Assembly (NCBI RefSeq): GCF_036240795.1
Contig: NZ_CP108454.1
Coordinates: 3,720,001-3,784,000 of the forward strand
Reading direction: 5' to 3'
DNA from: Streptomyces sp. NBC_01268
GTDB taxonomy: Bacteria > Actinomycetota > Actinomycetes > Streptomycetales > Streptomycetaceae
Length of the DNA stretch: 64,000 bases
The position numbers were made by a program, and so were the translations under genes. Positions 8,563 to 15,512 of the stretch are shown here, piece by piece (within the stretch, counting starts at the first letter, position 1; every line of letters starts with the position of its first letter). The notes beneath the pieces are model-generated. The model was not told where the DNA came from, made no database searches, and was given only the letters and a program-made list of their open reading frames with translations.

Positions 8563-9327
8563 CTACCTCCCGAGACGGCCGAACCTCCGTACCGCCAGAG
8601 GCAGGAAGACCGCGAGCAGGACCAGCGGCCACGCCACCGCGACGCCGGTCCAGCCCGGTTCGCCGCCCGGGCCGCCGAGCAGCTCCCGGACCGCGGTCGC
8701 CGTCGCGGACATCGGGTTCCACTCGACGACCGCGCCCAGCCAACCCGGCATGGACGCGGGCGCGGCGAAGGCGTTGGAGAGGAAGCCGAACGGCCAGACC
8801 AGGATCTGCACCGCCTGGACCAGCTCGGCGCGGCCCGCGAGCAGGGCCAGGTGGATGCCGATCCAGAGCATCGCGAACCGCAGCAGGAGCAGCAGTCCCA
8901 TCGCCCCGAGGAACGCGCCGCCGGAGCCGTGCGTCCGCCAGCCGATCGCGTGGCCGACGCCGACCATCAGGAGCAGTCCGACGCCCGACTGGAGCATGTC
9001 GGCGGACGCCCGCCCCACGAGCACCGCGCCGTCGGCCATCGGCATCGAACGGAACCGGTCGATCACGCCCTTGTCGAGGTCGCGCGTCACCGCCGTCATC
9101 GTGCCTTCGAGACCGAAGACCATGGTCAGGGTGAGCATGCCCGGCACGAGGAAGTCGACGTAGTCGCCCTCGACGGCCCGCCCGCCGCCGACCAGGTAGC
9201 CGAACATCAGCAGCATCATGACCGGGAAGACCAGGCCGACGACGACCTGGACGGGCTGCCGCGCCCAGTGCGCCAGCTCCCGCCGGGTCATGGTCCAGCA
9301 GTCGCTCGTCACGTACGCCGCGCTCAT
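8563..9327 (-). CDS. ABC-2 type transporter permease (DrrB-like)
   Basis: This 254-residue permease has six predicted membrane helices (first near residues 28-48, last near 228-246) and the ABC-2 signature around [24 protein letters not shown], of which the Glu and the RDL-x-G motif are typical of drug exporters such as DrrB. It should form the membrane channel driven by the ATPase encoded immediately upstream; the two genes overlap by four bases (ATGA), so they are translationally coupled. The pair lies downstream of a PadR regulator, which fits a multidrug or metabolite exporter induced by its substrate. The real substrate is unknown. Confidence 0.9.
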   Translation of the reverse strand: MSAAYVTSDCWTMTRRELAHWARQPVQVVVGLVFPVMMLLMFGYLVGGGRAVEGDYVDFLVPGMLTLTMVFGLEGTMTAVTRDLDKGVIDRFRSMPMADGAVLVGRASADMLQSGVGLLLMVGVGHAIGWRTHGSGGAFLGAMGLLLLLRFAMLWIGIHLALLAGRAELVQAVQILVWPFGFLSNAFAAPASMPGWLGAVVEWNPMSATATAVRELLGGPGGEPGWTGVAVAWPLVLLAVFLPLAVRRFGRLGR

Positions 9328-10286
9328 GCCGCCACCTCCGTCGGGGCCCCGGTCCGCGGGCCGGTCAGGTGCAGGAAGACCTCGTCCAGCGTCGGCCGGC
9401 GCAGGGCGACGTCCTCCGCCTCGATCCCCGCCGCCTCCAGGGCCCGCACGGTCTCGGCGAGCGAGGCCATCCGGTCCCGTACGGGGGCGCTGATCCGCCG
9501 CCGGTCCCGGTCGACGTCCGCCTCCCCCGGCCCGAACGGCAGCACCCGCACCGCCTCGTCGAGCCGTGCCCCGTCCCGTACGACCACGTCGATCCTGTCC
9601 CGGCCCGCGCGGGACTTGAGCGCGTCGGGGGTGCCGTCGGCGACCACCCGGCCCCGGTCGACCACCGAGATCCGGTCGGCGAGCCGGTCCGCCTCCTCCA
9701 GGTACTGGGTCGTGAGCAGCACCGTCGTGCCGCCGCCGACCAGGGAGCGCACCGCGTCCCAGACCTCGGCCCGGCCGCGCGGGTCGAGACCGGTGGTCGG
9801 CTCGTCCAGGAACAGCACCTCCGGCTCGGTGATCAGGGCGGCGGCCAGGTCGAGCCGGCGCCGCATGCCGCCGCTGTACGTCCGCACGGCCTTGGTGCCG
9901 GTGTCGGCGAGGCCGAAGCGCTCCAGGAGCTCGTCCGCCCGCCCTCCGGCGCGGCGGGCGCCCAGGTGGTGCAGGCGCGCGAACATCTCCAGGTTCTGCC
10001 GCCCGGACAGCTCCTCGTCGAGCGCCGCGTGCTGGCCGAGCAGCCCGATCCGGCGCCGCACCTCGCCGGCCTGCCGCCGCACGTCGAACCCGGCCACCCG
10101 CACCGACCCCTCGTCGTGGCGGAGCAGGGTGGCCAGGACCCGCACGGCCGTGGTCTTGCCGGCGCCGTTGGGGCCCAGCAGGCCGTGCACCGTGGCGCCC
10201 CGCACGGCCAGGTCGAGGCCGTCCAGGGCGGGTTCGCCGCCGTACCGCTTCCGTGCGCCCTCCACGAGGATCGCGTCGCCGTCCAT
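9324..10286 (-). CDS. ABC transporter ATP-binding protein (DrrA family)
   Basis: A 320-residue ATPase with Walker [10 protein letters not shown] (about residue 37), Q-loop, signature [12 protein letters not shown] (about residue 138), Walker [13 protein letters not shown] and the switch-region His replaced by Q in [11 protein letters not shown], as is usual for DrrA proteins. A C-terminal extension of about 90 residues after the nucleotide-binding fold (to ... [14 protein letters not shown]) is characteristic of this family. ATG 10286 is preferred to GTG 10292 because AAGGGG is then correctly spaced. The promoter region upstream holds two copies of the PadR-type palindrome. Confidence 0.93.
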   Translation of the reverse strand: MDGDAILVEGARKRYGGEPALDGLDLAVRGATVHGLLGPNGAGKTTAVRVLATLLRHDEGSVRVAGFDVRRQAGEVRRRIGLLGQHAALDEELSGRQNLEMFARLHHLGARRAGGRADELLERFGLADTGTKAVRTYSGGMRRRLDLAAALITEPEVLFLDEPTTGLDPRGRAEVWDAVRSLVGGGTTVLLTTQYLEEADRLADRISVVDRGRVVADGTPDALKSRAGRDRIDVVVRDGARLDEAVRVLPFGPGEADVDRDRRRISAPVRDRMASLAETVRALEAAGIEAEDVALRRPTLDEVFLHLTGPRTGAPTEVAA

Positions 10287-10301
10287 CGACACCCCTTCAG
10301 G

Positions 10302-10317
10302 TAGTCAAGTTTGACCA
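10302..10317. promoter_or_regulatory. PadR-type operator 1
   Basis: TAGTCAA-GT-TTGACCA, a near-perfect 16-bp palindrome 15 bases upstream of the ABC ATPase start. It matches the two other sites at 10354 and 11049. Confidence 0.75.
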
Positions 10318-10353
10318 GTCGCTCGCGGCGGAGGTTATGCCCTGCCGGGCAGC

Positions 10354-10369
10354 TAGTCAAACTTGATTA
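10354..10369. promoter_or_regulatory. PadR-type operator 2
   Basis: TAGTCAA-AC-TTGATTA, a second palindrome of the same pattern, 37 bp upstream of site 1 in the interval between the padR-type gene and the ABC operon. Confidence 0.75.
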
Positions 10370-10412
10370 GGGGGGCCTCCGGACGCCGCCGCTATGCGGC
10401 GCGGGGCCCGCG

Positions 10413-11027
10413 TCACTCCGCATACGGGTTCTCCTCGCCCTCCGCCAGCACGCCCACGAAGGGGTCGCCCTCCCCCGCGAACACGTACGCCCCGGCCTCG
10501 ATCCGCTCGATCAGGCCGAGCGTCCACGCGCGCCCCGCGTCGGCGGAGTGGACCCAGAGGTGCATGATCTCCCCGATGTGGCCGAGCTGCTCCGGCCCGC
10601 CCTCGGGGGTGTAGTACTCGGTGACCGAGGTCCGCCACGCGTCCAGGCCCCGCAGCCGCTCCCGCAGCAGCCCCACCGCCTCCGCGCGCGGCAGGTCCAC
10701 GATGAAGCCGATGCCCGCCGACAGGACGTCCATCTGCTGGTCGTAGGTGGAGACCGCCCCGCGCAGCAGGCGCAGGTACTCCTCGCGGCCGGCGTCCGTG
10801 ATCTCGTACTCGACCCGCGGCGGACCGCCCGCGGTGCTGGGCGCGATCTCGTCGGCGCGCAGCAGTCCCTGCTTCGCCATCTGCTTGAGCGCGTGGTAGA
10901 TCGAGCCCGGCTTGGCGTGGGACCACTCGTGCGCGCCCCAGTACTCCAGGTCGTTGCGCACCTGGTAGCCGTGGGCGCGGCCGTGCTGCTTGACCGCGCC
11001 CAGGACGAGAAGACGGATCGCCGACAT
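10413..11027 (-). CDS. PadR family transcriptional regulator
   Basis: The 204-residue protein has an N-terminal PadR winged helix (LLVLGAVKQHGRAHGYQVRN, then KPGSIYHALKQMAKQGLL and the wing near residue 60) and a C-terminal helical dimerisation domain of the Vir_act_alpha_C kind. PadR proteins repress efflux genes until a ligand binds. ATG 11027 follows GGAGG with correct spacing; an in-frame GTG further up would remove that site. The gene is first in a minus-strand set with the ABC exporter, and an operator-like palindrome sits 22 bp before its own start, so autorepression plus repression of the exporter is the simplest reading. Confidence 0.9.
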   Translation of the reverse strand: MSAIRLLVLGAVKQHGRAHGYQVRNDLEYWGAHEWSHAKPGSIYHALKQMAKQGLLRADEIAPSTAGGPPRVEYEITDAGREEYLRLLRGAVSTYDQQMDVLSAGIGFIVDLPRAEAVGLLRERLRGLDAWRTSVTEYYTPEGGPEQLGHIGEIMHLWVHSADAGRAWTLGLIERIEAGAYVFAGEGDPFVGVLAEGEENPYAE

Positions 11028-11048
11028 CCCACGGACCTCCCTACTCAC

Positions 11049-11064
11049 TGGTCAACTTTGACCA
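11049..11064. promoter_or_regulatory. PadR-type operator 3 (autoregulatory)
   Basis: TGGTCAA-CT-TTGACCA, a perfect palindrome 22 bp upstream of the padR-type start, same consensus as the sites at 10302 and 10354. Confidence 0.8.
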
Positions 11065-11080
11065 GGGTAGGGCGAGCGGC

Positions 11081-11620
11081 TCAGCCCTGGCGCTCCAGGG
11101 CGATCAGGTCGAAGGAGCCCTTGCCGTCCAGGGACTCCCGGATGACGTCCGCGTGGCCCGCGTGCCGGCCCATCTCCTGGACCAGGTGCAGCAGCATCCA
11201 GCGGACCGAGACCCGGCCGTTCTCGGGGAACCAGGGCGCCGGCGGCAGCGGGAAGACGTCGTCCAGGCTGGGCACGCTCCGGACGAACTCCTCGGTCTCC
11301 TTGGCCACACCCTCCCAGAAGGCGACGATCTCCGGGATCGTCTCGCCGTCGACGAGCCGGAAGCCCTCGCCCCAGGTGCTCTCGTCGCGCTGCCGCTCGT
11401 TCGGGCGCTGCTGGGCGAGCCGGAGCCAGTTCAGCTCGACCTCGGCGACGTGCTTGATCAGTCCGGACAGGCTGAGCTCGCTCGCGCTCGGGCGGCTCGC
11501 CGCCTGCTCCTCCGTGAGGCCGTAGGAGGCCCGGACGAGCGCCTCGCGCTGCGACTGCACGAAGTTCAGGAACGCGCCCCGCTCGTCACCCTGCTGCTCC
11601 GCGGGAACAAGAGCCACCAT
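11081..11620 (-). CDS. DinB/DUF664 family putative metal-dependent protein
   Basis: A 179-residue four-helix-bundle protein of the DinB-like superfamily. The three-His metal site is recognisable: H57 in IKHVAEVEL and the pair in EMGRHAGHADVIRE near residues 153-157. Actinobacterial members include thiol-dependent enzymes that use mycothiol, and others of unknown role, so no substrate is assigned. ATG 11620 is chosen because GGAGGG lies nine bases upstream. A 9-bp inverted repeat (11639-11670) lies in the promoter region, suggesting control by a dimeric repressor. Confidence 0.85.
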   Translation of the reverse strand: MVALVPAEQQGDERGAFLNFVQSQREALVRASYGLTEEQAASRPSASELSLSGLIKHVAEVELNWLRLAQQRPNERQRDESTWGEGFRLVDGETIPEIVAFWEGVAKETEEFVRSVPSLDDVFPLPPAPWFPENGRVSVRWMLLHLVQEMGRHAGHADVIRESLDGKGSFDLIALERQG

Positions 11621-11638
11621 GATGTCCACCCTCCGTAG

Positions 11639-11703
11639 GTTGGTCGGCTTTCCCTCCGACACCGACCAACTTACGGGCCATCTAGGTCAGATGATGTCCT
11701 AGA
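11639..11703. promoter_or_regulatory. Two inverted repeats upstream of the DinB-type gene
   Basis: GTTGGTCGG (11639-11647) and CCGACCAAC (11662-11670) are perfect complements around a 14-base spacer. A second pair, TCTAGG (11681-11686) and CCTAGA (11698-11703), follows. Both fit dimeric repressor sites; the binding protein is not known. Confidence 0.5.
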
Positions 11704-11712
11704 CGCGGCCGC

Positions 11713-13182
11713 CTAGAAGGGGAAACGGCTGCGGCTGTACTGGATCGAGATCCACTTCTGGGTGGTGAAGGCCTCGATCATCGCCTCGCCGTTGAGCCGC
11801 CCGATGCCGGAGCGCTTCTCGCCGCCGAAGGGGACGATCGGCTCGTCGTGCACGGTGCCGTCGTTGATGTGGATCATGCCGGTGTGGATGCGCTTCGCGA
11901 TCCGCACACCCCGCTCGATGTCACCCGTGTGGACGGCGCCGCTGAGCCCGTACGGGGTGTCGTTGGCGATCCGTACGGCCTCGTCCTCGCCGTCGAACGG
12001 GACGATCAGGGCCACCGGGCCGAAGATCTCCTGGCCGAGCACCGGCGCGTCGGCGGCGATGCCGGTGAGGACGGAGGGCGACACGACGTTGCCCTCGACC
12101 GCGCCGCGCAGCAGCGCGGTCGCGCCGGCCTCGACCGTCTGGTCGACGAGCGCCGACACGGCCTCCGCCTGCTGGGAGTTGATGAGCGGGCCGATGTGGG
12201 TGGCGGGGTCGGCCGGGTCGCCGACCCGCAGGGTCTTCACCTTCGCCACGAACTTCTCGCTGAACTCCGGCTCCAGCCGGCGATCCACCAGGATGCGGTT
12301 GGCGGCCATGCACACCTGGCCCTGGTGCACGAAGCGGCTGAAGACGGCGGCGTCCACGGCGTAGTCGAGGTCGGCGTCGTCGAGGACGATCAGGGCGCTG
12401 TTGCCGCCGAGTTCGAGCACGGCGTGCTTGAAGTTCTGCGCGCAGACGGTGGCGACGTGCCGGCCGACCCCGTCGGAGCCGGTGAAGGAGATGACCTTCG
12501 GGACCGGGTGGGTCAGCAGCGCGTCGCCGATCTCGGCGATGTCGGTGACGACGACGTTGAGCAGGCCGGCCGGCAGACCGGCCTCCTCCAGGACCTTGGC
12601 GACGAGGGTGCCGCCGCAGATCGGGGTGTTCTGGTGGGGCTTGAGGACGACGCCGTTGCCGAGGGCGAGGGCCGGGGCGACCGACTTGATCGACAGCAGG
12701 AAGGGGAAGTTGAACGGCGAGATGACGCCGACGACCCCGACCGGCAGACGGTAGACCCGGTTCTCCTTGCCGTCCACCGGCGAGGGCAGGATGCGGCCCT
12801 CGGGACGCAGCGACAGCTGGATCGCCTCGCGCAGGAACTCCTTGGCCAGGTGCAGCTCGAAGGCGGCCTTGAGGCGGGTGCCGCCGAGCTCGGCGACGAT
12901 CGCCTCGGCGATCTCCTCCTCGCTGTCCTCGACGATCCGCAGCGCCCGCTCGAAGACGAGCCGGCGGCTGTACGGGTTGGTCTGCGCCCACTCGGCCTGG
13001 GCCCGCTCGGCGGCCCGGTAGGCCTGGTCGACCTCGGCCGCGGTCGCGATGGTGATCGAGGCCAGCTTCTCCCCGGTGTACGGGTTGAAGTCGATGATGT
13101 CCCAGGAGCCGCTGCCGGGCTTCCACTCGCCGTCGATGTACTGGTGGGCCAGTTCGGTGAAGCCGGAGAAGACAGACGACAT
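11713..13182 (-). CDS. NAD(P)-dependent aldehyde dehydrogenase (benzaldehyde/vanillin dehydrogenase-like)
   Basis: The 489-residue enzyme has the complete aldehyde dehydrogenase active site: N158 in SPFNFP, the general base E257 in LELGGNS and the nucleophile C291 in GQVCMAANR, plus the Rossmann motif FTGSDGVG (about 233-240) and the GPV/EIFGP segment near residue 390. It oxidises aldehydes to acids; the sequence style resembles aromatic aldehyde dehydrogenases, but the substrate is inferred. ATG 13182 with AAGGGG upstream is chosen over a TTG two codons earlier. A 10-bp direct repeat at 13237-13262 lies in its promoter region. Confidence 0.92.
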   Translation of the reverse strand: MSSVFSGFTELAHQYIDGEWKPGSGSWDIIDFNPYTGEKLASITIATAAEVDQAYRAAERAQAEWAQTNPYSRRLVFERALRIVEDSEEEIAEAIVAELGGTRLKAAFELHLAKEFLREAIQLSLRPEGRILPSPVDGKENRVYRLPVGVVGVISPFNFPFLLSIKSVAPALALGNGVVLKPHQNTPICGGTLVAKVLEEAGLPAGLLNVVVTDIAEIGDALLTHPVPKVISFTGSDGVGRHVATVCAQNFKHAVLELGGNSALIVLDDADLDYAVDAAVFSRFVHQGQVCMAANRILVDRRLEPEFSEKFVAKVKTLRVGDPADPATHIGPLINSQQAEAVSALVDQTVEAGATALLRGAVEGNVVSPSVLTGIAADAPVLGQEIFGPVALIVPFDGEDEAVRIANDTPYGLSGAVHTGDIERGVRIAKRIHTGMIHINDGTVHDEPIVPFGGEKRSGIGRLNGEAMIEAFTTQKWISIQYSRSRFPF

Positions 13183-13236
13183 GAACAAGACCCCTTACCC
13201 GCTGCGGCGGACGTCGGCACGGACGAACGCGTCGGT

Positions 13237-13262
13237 GACGCACTGACCCACAGACGCACTGA
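13237..13262. promoter_or_regulatory. Direct repeat upstream of the aldehyde dehydrogenase gene
   Basis: GACGCACTGA occurs at 13237-13246 and again at 13253-13262, a 16-bp offset, followed by TGACGT-rich sequence. It may be a regulator site for the gene starting at 13182, or the end of the neighbouring transcript; function not shown. Confidence 0.35.
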
Positions 13263-13285
13263 TGTCACGTCATCGTACTGACGTA

Positions 13286-14158
13286 TCAGGAGAGTTGGAG
13301 GAGTCCCCGCAGAAGGTCGCGGCTTTCTGCCGGGTCGGGGCTGTCCCCGCGCAGGCGCTCCATCACCCGCGCGTACTGCGCGACCTCCTCGCGCTTGTCC
13401 AGGTAGAGGGCGCTGGTCAGCTGTTCCAGGTACACGACGTCCGAGAGGTCGGACTCGGGGAAGCTCAGCATGGTGAACGCGCCGCTCTCGCCCGCGTGGC
13501 CGCCGAAGCTGAAGGGCATGACCTGGAGCGTGACGTTGGGGTGCTCCGAGATCTCGATGAGGTGCCTCAACTGCCCCCGCATGACGGACCGGTCGCCGTA
13601 CGGGCGGCGCAGCGCGGCCTCGTCGAGCACGGCGTGGAACTGCGGGGCGCGCTCGGAGACCAGGACCTTCTGGCGCTCCAGGCGCAGCGCGACCCGGCGG
13701 TCGATCTCGGCGCGCGGGGCGCCGGGCATGCCGCGGGTGACGACGGCGTGGGCGTAGGCCTCGGTCTGCAACAGGCCGTGGATGAACTGCACCTCGTAGA
13801 TGCGGATGAGGGAAGCGGCGCCTTCGAGGCCGATGTAGGTCTGGAACCAGCCGGGCAGGACGTCGCCGAAGCTGTGCCACCAGCCGGCCACGTTCGCCTC
13901 GCGGGCCAGGCCGAGGAGCGAACCGCGCTCGGTCTCGTCGCCGACCCCGTAGAGGGTGAGCAGATCCTCGACGTCCCGGGCCTTGAAGCTCACCCTTCCC
14001 AACTCCATACGGCTGATCTTGGATTCGGACGCGCGGATCGAATAGCCGGCCGCTTCCCGGGTGATGCCGCGCGATTCACGCAACCGCCTCAACTGGGAGC
14101 CCAGCAGGATGCGGCGCACCACGCTCCCGCTCGCCCCGCTCGATTCGCCTGCCGTCAC
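13286..14158 (-). CDS. XRE-family regulator with DUF5753 (WhiJ-like)
   Basis: A 290-residue protein: Cro/CI-type HTH at about residues 15-75 (LRRLRESRGITREAAGYSIR, recognition segment SESKISRMELG) followed by the DUF5753 ligand/partner domain from about residue 100 to the end. Such proteins in Streptomyces (WhiJ type) work with small DUF397 proteins and often with RsbW-like ATPases to control development and antibiotic production; both partners are encoded next door. GTG 14158 has GGGGAGG about ten bases upstream. The 19-bp element found before both partner genes is a candidate binding site for this protein. Confidence 0.9.
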   Translation of the reverse strand: MTAGESSGASGSVVRRILLGSQLRRLRESRGITREAAGYSIRASESKISRMELGRVSFKARDVEDLLTLYGVGDETERGSLLGLAREANVAGWWHSFGDVLPGWFQTYIGLEGAASLIRIYEVQFIHGLLQTEAYAHAVVTRGMPGAPRAEIDRRVALRLERQKVLVSERAPQFHAVLDEAALRRPYGDRSVMRGQLRHLIEISEHPNVTLQVMPFSFGGHAGESGAFTMLSFPESDLSDVVYLEQLTSALYLDKREEVAQYARVMERLRGDSPDPAESRDLLRGLLQLS

Positions 14159-14507
14159 GGCTCAAGCCTCCCCATCACGGTGCTCCCGCCCCTCAAGATC
14201 AATCTGGATCAATCCGATGCCGAGCCCCCGTCGAGCCCCGGATTCTGCCACTAAACGCTTCAGCGCGTACACATTCGATTACGGATAGGGGGCGGGTTCC
14301 GGGCAGCGGGGTCACCCGTCCGGGGCGACTTATGCACAGATTCGGCACGTGGACGGACAGGTCCGGCGCGTGCACGTGCATCTGCCCTTGCATCCCCACC
14401 GCGCATTCGGAACCATGGAGCCCGCACAGCCGTGTACTCGCGCGTGCTGCCGCACCGTTGTCGCACCAGTTGTCGCACCACAGTCGCGATTCCCGGGAGT
14501 GCCTCGC
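14159..14507. other. Intergenic region between the divergent XRE and ATPase genes
   Basis: No convincing gene is present in these 349 bases. It must hold two divergent promoters. Its clearest signal is the palindromic element at 14367-14385; a related TTATGCACAGA lies near 14331. Confidence 0.6.
14367..14385 (+). promoter_or_regulatory. Shared 19-bp palindrome-containing element, copy 1
   Basis: CGCGTGCACGTGCATCTGC, with TGCACGTGCA a perfect 10-bp palindrome. An exact copy in reverse orientation occurs at 15404-15422 before the DUF397 gene. Sequence just downstream (TTGCATC) is also partly conserved. Relative to the ATPase gene it lies about 130 bp upstream. Confidence 0.75.
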
Positions 14508-15011
14508 ATGGGACCGAATGGATCGACCATGCTCGAGCCGTTACGGCAGGGTCTCCCGCCGATCGATCCCGCGGCCGTCTCCAACTCCGCCTCCTGCGCC
14601 CTGCCGCCCCGCTACGAAGCGGTGCGCGGCGCGCGGAAGTTCACCAGCCGGACGCTCACCAACTGGGATCTCGCGGACCGGTTCGACGACGTGGCCCTCG
14701 TCGTCTCGGAGCTCGTCACCAACGCGCTGCGGCACGCGGTGCCGGCGGACTCGGGCACGGCGTACGAGGAAGGCCTGAATCCACCCGTTCGCCTGCACCT
14801 CATGCGCTGGGCCTCACGTCTCGTGTGCGCCGTGCGCGACCCCAGCCAGGAGAGCCCGGAGGCGCGCGAGGGCGGCGAGGACTTCGCCGCCGAGTCGGGC
14901 CGGGGGCTGTTCCTGGTGGAGTCCTTCAGTGACAGCTGGGGCTGGCACCCGCTGGCGGGCACGCTGCACGGCAAGGTCGTGTGGGCGCTGTTCCGGCTGG
15001 GGCCGGAGTAG
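14508..15011 (+). CDS. RsbW-like ATP-binding protein (HATPase_c, serine kinase-like)
   Basis: The 167-residue protein has a GHKL ATPase fold. The N box is ALVVSELVTNALRHA near residue 66, and the G2-type box is ESGRGLFLVESFSD near residue 130. Proteins of this kind either act as anti-sigma kinases or are partners in XRE-DUF5753/DUF397 gene sets; which applies here cannot be told. ATG 14508 is selected since GGGAG sits eight bases upstream; longer N-terminal forms from ATG 14415 would be Cys/Pro rich and unlike the family. A strong hairpin separates it from the convergent DUF397 gene. Confidence 0.88.
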   Translation: MGPNGSTMLEPLRQGLPPIDPAAVSNSASCALPPRYEAVRGARKFTSRTLTNWDLADRFDDVALVVSELVTNALRHAVPADSGTAYEEGLNPPVRLHLMRWASRLVCAVRDPSQESPEAREGGEDFAAESGRGLFLVESFSDSWGWHPLAGTLHGKVVWALFRLGPE

Positions 15012-15026
15012 CGGTGAGGAACGGGG

Positions 15027-15060
15027 GAGGGCCCCGGTGGCAGTCGCCACCGGGGCCCTC
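15027..15060. terminator. Strong bidirectional hairpin
   Basis: GAGGGCCCCGGTGGC and GCCACCGGGGCCCTC form a perfect 15-bp stem with an AGTC loop between the convergent ATPase and DUF397 genes. Confidence 0.85.
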
Positions 15061-15085
15061 TCGTACGTCCGGGTCGGCCCCGTCC

Positions 15086-15328
15086 TCACACCAGGTGGTC
15101 GAACTCCCCGTCCTTGACGCCCGCCAGCAGGGCCTCTATCTCCGCGGGCGTGTAGACGAGCGCGGGGCCGTCGGGGAACCGCGAGTTGCGGACGGCGACC
15201 TCGCCGCCCGGCAGCTTGGCGAACTCGACGCAGGAGCCCTGGGAGTTGCTGTGCCGACTCTTCTGCCACACGACACCACGAAGCTCCGTGGCCGCCATGC
15301 CGTTGTACGCGTGATGCGCGTGGTGCAC
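15086..15328 (-). CDS. DUF397 domain-containing small protein
   Basis: An 80-residue protein with the complete DUF397 core: W21-Q-KSRHSNSQGSCVEFA, then VAVRNSRFPDGPALVYTPAEIEALL. In Streptomyces such proteins pair with XRE-DUF5753 regulators, probably as antagonists or co-factors. GTG 15328 is the start, with GGGGAG six bases upstream; Met at 15298 is an internal alternative. His-rich residues 2-7 precede the domain. The promoter region has the same 19-bp element as that of the ATPase gene, in the same orientation relative to transcription, suggesting shared control. Confidence 0.9.
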   Translation of the reverse strand: MHHAHHAYNGMAATELRGVVWQKSRHSNSQGSCVEFAKLPGGEVAVRNSRFPDGPALVYTPAEIEALLAGVKDGEFDHLV

Positions 15329-15403
15329 TGGTAGCTCCCCGAGATGCTTGGTGCATGTGTCAACTTCCTCGGATCATAGCTGCGTTCATATACCGATGCA
15401 TGA

Positions 15404-15422
15404 GCAGATGCACGTGCACGCG
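15404..15422 (-). promoter_or_regulatory. Shared 19-bp palindrome-containing element, copy 2
   Basis: Read on the minus strand this is identical at all 19 positions to the element at 14367-14385, followed by a similarly spaced TGCATC. It lies about 85 bp upstream of the DUF397 start. Confidence 0.75.
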
Positions 15423-15512
15423 GGGTGGCGTATCGACTACGCGACTGTACGTAGAATGACTTGACGGCAGGTCAGGCGGTTCCCGTGCCCGGGCGCCCGT
15501 TCGGCCGGGTCC

